NCBI GenBank assembly: GCA_030549205.1
Contig: JAUKTV010000001.1
Location: 2,046,001 to 2,110,000 of the forward strand
Direction: 5' to 3'
DNA length: 64,000 nucleotides
Source of the DNA: Apiosordaria backusii
Taxonomy: Eukaryota; Ascomycota; Sordariomycetes; Sordariales; Lasiosphaeriaceae
Part shown: positions 58,789 through 64,000 of the stretch, in pieces
Layout: each line of letters begins with the position of its first letter
Position numbering within the stretch: the first letter of the stretch is position 1
Notes under the pieces: model-generated
What the model was told of the DNA's origin: nothing
Seen by the model: only the letters and a program-made list of their open reading frames with translations
Databases searched by the model: none
Translations under genes and position numbers: made by a program

Positions 58789-59332
58789 ATGTCCAACCAC
58801 CTCGGCCCCAGTGAAGACCCCGACGACCACCTCCGCCGCTGCTGGCGGCAACAATCCTGCTCACCCTGCCTAGCTCAAGATGCCTGCTCCTGGTGTCCAT
58901 TTGTATGTACTTGACCCCAGTAACCCCCTTTTCCTTCTCACGAATATTACTAACAAATGAGTTGAAAAGACCCAATCCTGCACCCCCAACACCCACACCC
59001 TCCCGCTCCTAGCCCCCATTTCCCAGCCCGATATCTGCCCCCACTGGTCCGAACGCTGGGAAGTCCGCTCCCGGCCCTTTGGGTGTCACGTCTCCACCAT
59101 TACTGCCTTGTCGGTCATCATCTCCATCCTCTCAACAATCCTACTCGGGGTATTAGTCTGGGTTGGGATAGTGGTGTACAAAAGATTGAAAAGGGCAGAG
59201 TGGGACTGGAATCGCGCGTCAATCCCGTTTGATCGAATTAGGTTCTGGACCAAATGGCATAGCACCGATGGGAGGTCACGTTGGGGGTCAACATCAAGTT
59301 CAAGGGAAGAGCAGCCATTGTTGAATTCTTAG
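58789..59332 (+). CDS. Small single-pass membrane protein with PSI-like cysteine cluster
   Basis: Function unknown. Two exons, 58789-58902 and 58970-59332, separated by a 67-bp intron with GTATGT donor, give 158 residues. The N-terminal third is Cys-rich (RRCWRQQSCSPCLAQDACSW, then CPF), with spacing like a plexin-semaphorin-integrin (PSI) cysteine knot. It is followed by further Cys residues in TQSC, DIC and FGC. One strong membrane helix follows at about 85-110 (VIISILSTILLGVLVWVGIV), then a basic cytoplasmic tail ending REEQPLLNS, where LL-type residues could act as a sorting signal. No N-terminal signal peptide is seen at this ATG or at the upstream in-frame ATG. Topology would require the single helix to act as a reverse signal anchor. 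The downstream convergent gene ends only 60 bp away. Confidence 0.75.
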
Positions 59333-59392
59333 TGGGAGAATGTCTATTGATTCTCTTCTCTATTGTGTATATCATATCTAGGGCGGGAAAAG

Positions 59393-59677
59393 CTAGCCTG
59401 AGCTGACGGGCGGGATGATAGCCACCTCGTCCCCTTCCTTGATAATCACATCCTCCTCCCCTTCTTCTGGGATATCCACATACGCAAGGTTAATCGTTAC
59501 CAAGCTGTGATCCAGGACCGAGTCCTTGATACCCTTGTACCGCTCCTCCAGCACGTCAAAGAGTTTTTTCAGCGATAGAGGCGCAGGAAGCGACTCGACG
59601 TTCTTTGCTGTGAAGGAGGTAGCGGAGGCGAAGTAGAGGATTGTGAAGTGCCCTGGCGGCGGCTTGGGGGTTGTCAT
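59393..59677 (-). CDS. cnxG: Molybdopterin synthase small subunit (MoaD/MOCS2A/CnxG)
   Basis: The ubiquitin-fold sulfur carrier of molybdenum cofactor synthesis. As a C-terminal thiocarboxylate it donates sulfur to precursor Z with the large subunit (MOCS2B/CnxH). Single exon, 94 residues, the usual length. Motifs are FTILYFASATSFT at the first strand, LFDVLEERY in the helix, VTINLAYVD, and the family tail EGDEVAIIPPV. The last residues are SSG where many homologues have a Gly-Gly terminus. The terminal glycine needed for activation is present. In the cytosol it would serve nitrate reductase, xanthine dehydrogenase and sulfite oxidase. The gene is convergent with the PSI-like gene. Confidence 0.95.
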   Translation of the reverse strand: MTTPKPPPGHFTILYFASATSFTAKNVESLPAPLSLKKLFDVLEERYKGIKDSVLDHSLVTINLAYVDIPEEGEEDVIIKEGDEVAIIPPVSSG

Positions 59678-60386
59678 TGTTACTGGATAGACTTGGTTGC
59701 AATGTTAGCTTTCGCCCTCGGATGATGATTCAAAGGGTGAGAACGTTAAAAATAACATCGTTGGTTATTGTCAGAGATCTTGGTGATAAGTGATACAGCA
59801 TACTGAGACTCAGATAATACATGCATTTTCGTTCATCATGATAACCGGCGATGTGTTGTTGAGGTGGAAGGGGAGTGAGTGTAACTTACCAAGTGAGTGG
59901 TGACGATGGTTGTCGAAGGGAGGGGAAAATGCCCCTCTTCAAGATTTTTCTCAATCTTGAAAAGATAGCAGCTGCTCCATCACGTGCGATGAGCTTCCAT
60001 TGCTGCTTTCATGGTGGTATCGTTGCCATTCTCCTGACTCTCAGGAGTTTCCCGATGCCATTGCGATCAGCAGGTGATACAAAATGGGCGACTTGCGACC
60101 TGCCTCTCAAATGGTCGCTTTGCTTTGGGTTGGAGTGAAGGAAAAGTTGAAGCTCAAGGCAAGCTCTTCGAGAATTTATGTTTGCAGCGAGAGCTCCGCG
60201 AGGCGCTGATTGGCTACAAACAGACCCACATTGAGCGGGCGTCGGCCCAAGCTTGCCGAAGCTCGGGACCCACTCTCCGATGAGGAGTGCGCTCGTACCA
60301 TCACAGTGACATCAGGGTAGCTCTTACATCAACAAGACAGTATGTATGTATTCTAAGCATGGGTATCACTATGGCATAGGGCTCGC
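59678..60386. other. Intergenic between MoaD-like and dynamitin genes
   Basis: Promoter side of the MoaD-like gene and 3' flank of dynamitin, both minus strand. Only short open frames without motifs; no RNA gene is recognised. Confidence 0.6.
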
Positions 60387-61789
60387 TCAAGACAGTTTAG
60401 ACATTTTACCCTCCAGGTCCTTCACCCACTCCGAAATCACCTCTATGTTTTTCTCCCTTGAGGTACCAGCATCCTTCACCACAACCTCCAACTTCTCCAG
60501 TCCTTCCCTCCATTGTTGAATATCTGTGGCCATCTCGGCCTGCTTTTGCTCCAGCTGAGCCAAAGTCTCAGATGCTGTTGCAGCATCGGCGTGGATCATC
60601 CTCAAAGACCTGAGCCGGTCCAGCAAAGGTGGAAGCAGCGGGCTCAAATTCTCAATGGTCGGGATCATGCCATACAAAGCATTGACCTTTGCGATCTGCT
60701 CCGAGTCTTCAGGAGTGACGCCTTCGCCAGATGGAGCTGCTCCTGTAGACGCCAATGCCTCCTGAGCCGTCTTGGCGTTCTTACGGGCCTTCTCCAGGTT
60801 CTCTGCCTCCTGTGTCAAGGCTCTGACCCTCCTGCTGATTGCATCCAGCGATGGTGTTGCTGCCTCGGACAAGGTCGAAATTTGCTTGTGGAGGTTCTCA
60901 ACCAGAGGAATAATAGCCCGAGGGAGGCCATTGGAGTCAAATTCCGGCATAGCTGCCGAACCCACACCCAGAGCCTTCTCCAAGAACACAAGACGGCGGT
61001 CAAAGTCGGCTGCTTTGGCCAAAGCATGCGTTTGTTCGTAGTCCGGGGCATAGGTAATGGTGTAACTCACAGCGCCCTCGATGTCTCCAGTTGGCTGCTC
61101 AACAGCATCTGTCACCCGGGGGATAGGTGCAACAACAGCCCGAGGAGCCAGAGGTTCGTCGAGTCTTGCCATCTCATCCAGGGTTTTGCTGAGTGATTCG
61201 ATCTCATCCTCCTGCGCAGCAGTTTCGGCCGTGGTTTCGTTTGTAGTGGCCTTCTGTTTTCCATATTCCTCCTTTGCCTCCTCAATTTCCCGCCTCAAAC
61301 GCGCAATCTTCCGCGCCAGATTTCCAGCATCATCCTCATCGCTCAAATCGCCCAATTCTTCAGTCCCATCTTCCAAAACACGATGCCTTCTGCTGGATGC
61401 CTTGTAAGACTTTCGCTTGCCATTCACACGGTCAGAGAAGTCCACCCCTGTCGAATCTACGGCAGCCGGCATGAACTTCGAACGTGCTTGGTCTATCCGG
61501 AGCCTGGACCGCGAGATGGCGGCAGCATCGTCATCGTCATCGTACTCATTGTCAGACGTTGACCGCACGGTTGTGGGCTGTATACGTCATCAGTATGGCG
61601 CTTTCAAGATTGTTGGATGCCCGCCACTCACGGGAATGGTAGAAGCATCGTCAGTCAGTTCGGGGGTCTCGTAGATATCAGGTGCAGAATCCTGGAGTAG
61701 GATATGTGATTAGCTTCGTGGCCTGTTTCTAGAGACGGTGGCTTGTTTACCAAGTCTGGAAGCGCCGCATATTTTCTACTTGAAGCCAT
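60387..61789 (-). CDS. DCTN2: Dynactin subunit 2 (dynamitin, p50)
   Basis: A shoulder subunit of dynactin that links the p150 arm to the Arp1 filament and so supports dynein transport of nuclei and vesicles. Exons are 61789-61751, 61691-61632 and 61577-60387 (430 codons, 429 residues), with introns of 59 and 54 bp. The N-terminus has the p50 hallmark (MASSRKYAALPDLDSAPDIY, then ETPEL). It is followed by an acidic segment (SDNEYDDDDDAAA) and several heptad-rich coiled coils, including ARKIARLRREIEEAKEEYGK, SLDAISRRVRALTQEAENLE and the C-terminal KNIEVISEWVKDLEGKM. The first two exons are tiny and were placed from the conserved N-terminal motif. Divergent from the RTC4-domain gene across 0.6 kb. 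Confidence 0.95.
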
Positions 61790-62375
61790 TGTGTTGATTT
61801 GTCAACCCGTCACATTCAGTCCTTGCTGGAAGCTGTTGGGGTGTTCGCTTGAGCTCTCGGAGCGGCGATGCTTGTTGACAGTGGATGTTGGGAGTTGGGA
61901 CATCAAACGGTTTCCCGCCTGAGCTTAATTCGCTGGCGGACAGGGGAGCTGGCGGGGCCTACGGGGCCCAAGCTTGTGGAACGCTGTGGGGCCACCCAAC
62001 TTAAGATCCCTGCATGACGCGCTCAGAGTCGCGACTTTCACATCTAAACCTTCCAAGCACGAAATCCATCAGGGTGCAACTTGATGTCCCTGCCGAAGTT
62101 CGCTGCTGCCTGTACGCTCCCAAACCGGTCCCAAACTGGTCCCAAACCGTTCCAGAACCAGTCTCGAAATCAATTTCTGCTTCCTTCGTTTTTGTGTACT
62201 CGTAACATTTCTCCGGCATGCTTTGTAGGTGTTGACCCAAACCGGAAGTTCTTTGATATGATGTCTAACCGTACAGTCAGGTTGATAAAGTATTACGCCC
62301 TGGCTTGTGGAATGCTCGGCGGGTTCTCAAGCAACCCAATTCTGACATTGGGACTCTTAACACAACTGGTCCGGG
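61790..62375. other. Divergent promoter between dynamitin and the RTC4-domain gene
   Basis: A 586-bp shared upstream region. An unrelated frame is open across 62081-62557 and overlaps the RTC4 start in another frame. It lacks motifs and I regard it as chance. There is a repeated CCCAAACTGG/CCCAAACCG cluster at 62128-62152. Confidence 0.55.
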
Positions 62376-64000
62376 ATGGTTACCAATTCAATCAAGGTCA
62401 ACGCTCCGTGGGGCTCCCGCAGAGCTGGCCTGAGCAGAAATCAAAAGGTCGATCCGCTTCACAAAACGATAAACGGCAAGTCAAGATCTCAAGCTTCGCA
62501 AGAATCCACAGACAAACGACTGCCGGAAGACTTCTCAATACAAAGCTCGGACAATGAGAGGCCTTCGATGAATCTCCCAGGTCGTCTATCGTCACCACTG
62601 GAGAGCTCTGATGTGGAAATATCCCGCCGAGATCCGGGGAAAATTCTCAGTTCTCCAGGGCTGCTGGGTTCGCCGGTGCTTGGCTCCCAAAAATCCGCAC
62701 CAAAATCCTCGCAGGCGTCCATTCAGAGAGCAAAGAAAATCAGGGAGCTGGAGCCCATAGACACCGACCCTGACAGTGAAAACGACGGCCTGCCAACGAG
62801 AGGAGATATTGCTCGAACCGAATTCAAGACGTCTAATAAGGAGGAGTCGGCAACTGATTCCATATCCGGTGACTCTACGAAAGGTACCGGTACCCTGAGG
62901 CAACATGCACGAAAATACAAATCCGGATCTGGCCTGAGCGCATCACCTAAAAAGAAACCTGACATCGAGAAGGACATGTTCGGAGACACAATTCGAAGAG
63001 CGCCGGCGCGAACGTACGGCGCAAAGAAAAAGTTCGGTAGGAGAAATAGCGAAGAGAGGGGCTCTAAGCGAGAAAACACCTCGACGTCGAATCGCGAAAC
63101 CAAGAGGCAAAAGAGTTCCCAAGACGACGTAAAGAACGAGATAGACTTTTCTGGGGATGAAAAACCCCGTGTCTTGCCTGAGCTTCTCAAGCTTGAGCCT
63201 GACTCCAGCCCATTACGCCCAGCGAGTTCTATTCCGCTACGCCTGGATAGCTCCCCTCGGAAACCACCAGCAGGCCTCCCCAAAAAAATATCAAAACTAG
63301 ACGAGGCACCAGGGTCCGCTACCCAAATCGAACCATTTAGGATACCGGATCTCCTCGACGACCCATTTAGAGCGGACGTCGACTGGACCACAACCCCCAC
63401 GGCAGCCACGAGCAAAGCCAAGAAACAGAAGAATGATGATGAGGGCATCAGCCGATCACAATCGCCAATCAGACTGATATCTTCTCCAGTAATACCACTA
63501 TCAGAACCCCCATCATCCCCTATCCATCTCCCCGCCCTGCTCAAACCAGCCGTCTGCCCCCTCTGCAAAGAAGAAGTCGACCGCGACCTCCTCACCGAAT
63601 TCCAAGACGCCAACCCGCTACCAACAGTCCAACTGATGCAGAAATTCTGCCTCAAACACAGAAAACGCTCCGCCAGAGAAGTCTGGGTAGAAAAGGGCTA
63701 CCCAGACATCAAATGGCGGAAACTCGACCACCGCATAGCCAAGCTGTACCCGTTCATCAGCTCCATCCTTCAAGGGAAAACCCCCTCCTTCTACGCCGCC
63801 CAGTTCCGCAACAAGATCAAGGGAGGACAAAACAAAACACTGCTGTTGTCCGACGAGAATCTAACACCGGGGTACTACGGCATCAGAGGGCTAAGACAAA
63901 TGTCCGAGAACTTGATTGAGGAATTCTCGTCAGTGCTGAGGAAGCGGGCGTTAGAGGATGGTCTCATCAGTGCGAGGGGGCATACAGCCTATCTACAGGG
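62376..64000 (+). CDS. RTC4: RTC4-domain protein, 3' end beyond the window
   Basis: Yeast Rtc4 was named for an effect on telomere capping; the molecular role of the family is unclear. The frame is open without stop from the ATG at 62376 to the right edge (541 codons). It starts MVTNSIKVNAPWGSRRAGLS. Residues about 30-380 are disordered, rich in Ser, Lys and Pro, with basic clusters consistent with a nuclear protein (RAPARTYGAKKKFGRRNSEE). The conserved C-terminal domain begins near residue 391 with a zinc-ribbon-like pair (CPLCKEEVD). It continues through LMQKFCLKHRKRSAREVW, YPDIKWRKLDHRIAKL and YYGIRGLRQMSENLIEEF. The last visible residues, ALEDGLISARGHTAYLQ, are also typical of the domain. 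The start was chosen because RRAGLS-type sequence begins the family. Confidence 0.85.
   Translation, partial: MVTNSIKVNAPWGSRRAGLSRNQKVDPLHKTINGKSRSQASQESTDKRLPEDFSIQSSDNERPSMNLPGRLSSPLESSDVEISRRDPGKILSSPGLLGSPVLGSQKSAPKSSQASIQRAKKIRELEPIDTDPDSENDGLPTRGDIARTEFKTSNKEESATDSISGDSTKGTGTLRQHARKYKSGSGLSASPKKKPDIEKDMFGDTIRRAPARTYGAKKKFGRRNSEERGSKRENTSTSNRETKRQKSSQDDVKNEIDFSGDEKPRVLPELLKLEPDSSPLRPASSIPLRLDSSPRKPPAGLPKKISKLDEAPGSATQIEPFRIPDLLDDPFRADVDWTTTPTAATSKAKKQKNDDEGISRSQSPIRLISSPVIPLSEPPSSPIHLPALLKPAVCPLCKEEVDRDLLTEFQDANPLPTVQLMQKFCLKHRKRSAREVWVEKGYPDIKWRKLDHRIAKLYPFISSILQGKTPSFYAAQFRNKIKGGQNKTLLLSDENLTPGYYGIRGLRQMSENLIEEFSSVLRKRALEDGLISARGHTAYLQ

Noticed and set aside
62723..63655. Antisense frame of about 310 codons opposite the RTC4-domain gene
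   Set aside because: Ser/Arg-rich shadow; the sense strand carries the RTC4 domain.

Overview
The window is nuclear DNA from a filamentous ascomycete, most likely a sordariomycete close to the Sordariales. The evidence is the large number of short spliceosomal introns (about 49-104 bp, GTRNGT donors, CTAAC/CTGAC branch sites, CAG/TAG acceptors), roughly 50% GC with C-ending codons, and single-copy eukaryotic genes with typical filamentous-fungal architecture. I see no operons, plasmids, phage, CRISPR arrays, transposons, tRNA or rRNA genes. All gene models below are hand-spliced.

Layout, left to right: an ELMO/CED-12 protein (minus, runs off the left edge); a tricalbin-type ER-plasma membrane tether (minus); U2AF small subunit (plus); a long proline-rich protein of unknown function (minus); an oxysterol-binding-protein lipid-transfer protein (plus, 8 exons); about 9.4 kb with no convincing gene; then a plus-strand run of a Frizzled-like seven-helix receptor, a membrane-anchored GH5 glycosidase, a CRT10 family protein and a membrane-anchored histidine acid phosphatase; then minus-strand genes for a small C2H2 zinc-finger protein, an alpha/beta hydrolase and a Mep1/3-type ammonium transporter; about 5.1 kb with no convincing gene; an Mx-like dynamin (minus); COG4 (plus); a small PSI-like membrane protein (plus); the molybdopterin synthase small subunit (minus); dynamitin (minus); and an RTC4-domain protein (plus, runs off the right edge).

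The genes are mostly unrelated housekeeping and signalling functions, with a loose theme of membrane traffic and lipid transfer (tricalbin, OSBP, dynamin, COG4, dynactin). They do not form one pathway or cluster.

The most useful result for anyone reusing this sequence is that three genes (tricalbin, acid phosphatase, COG4 twice), and probably a fourth (the zinc-finger gene), are interrupted by apparent single-base losses, mostly in C or G runs. All have the same sign, as expected from homopolymer errors in the assembly consensus. The most interesting biological pattern is an intragenic switch from C-ending to G-ending synonymous codons in several genes, which restarts at an exon start in two of them. 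I found no clear new biological system. The best uncharacterised candidates are the 1152-residue protein at 11210-14727 and the zinc-finger protein at 40245-41260, which carries a duplicated peptide motif.
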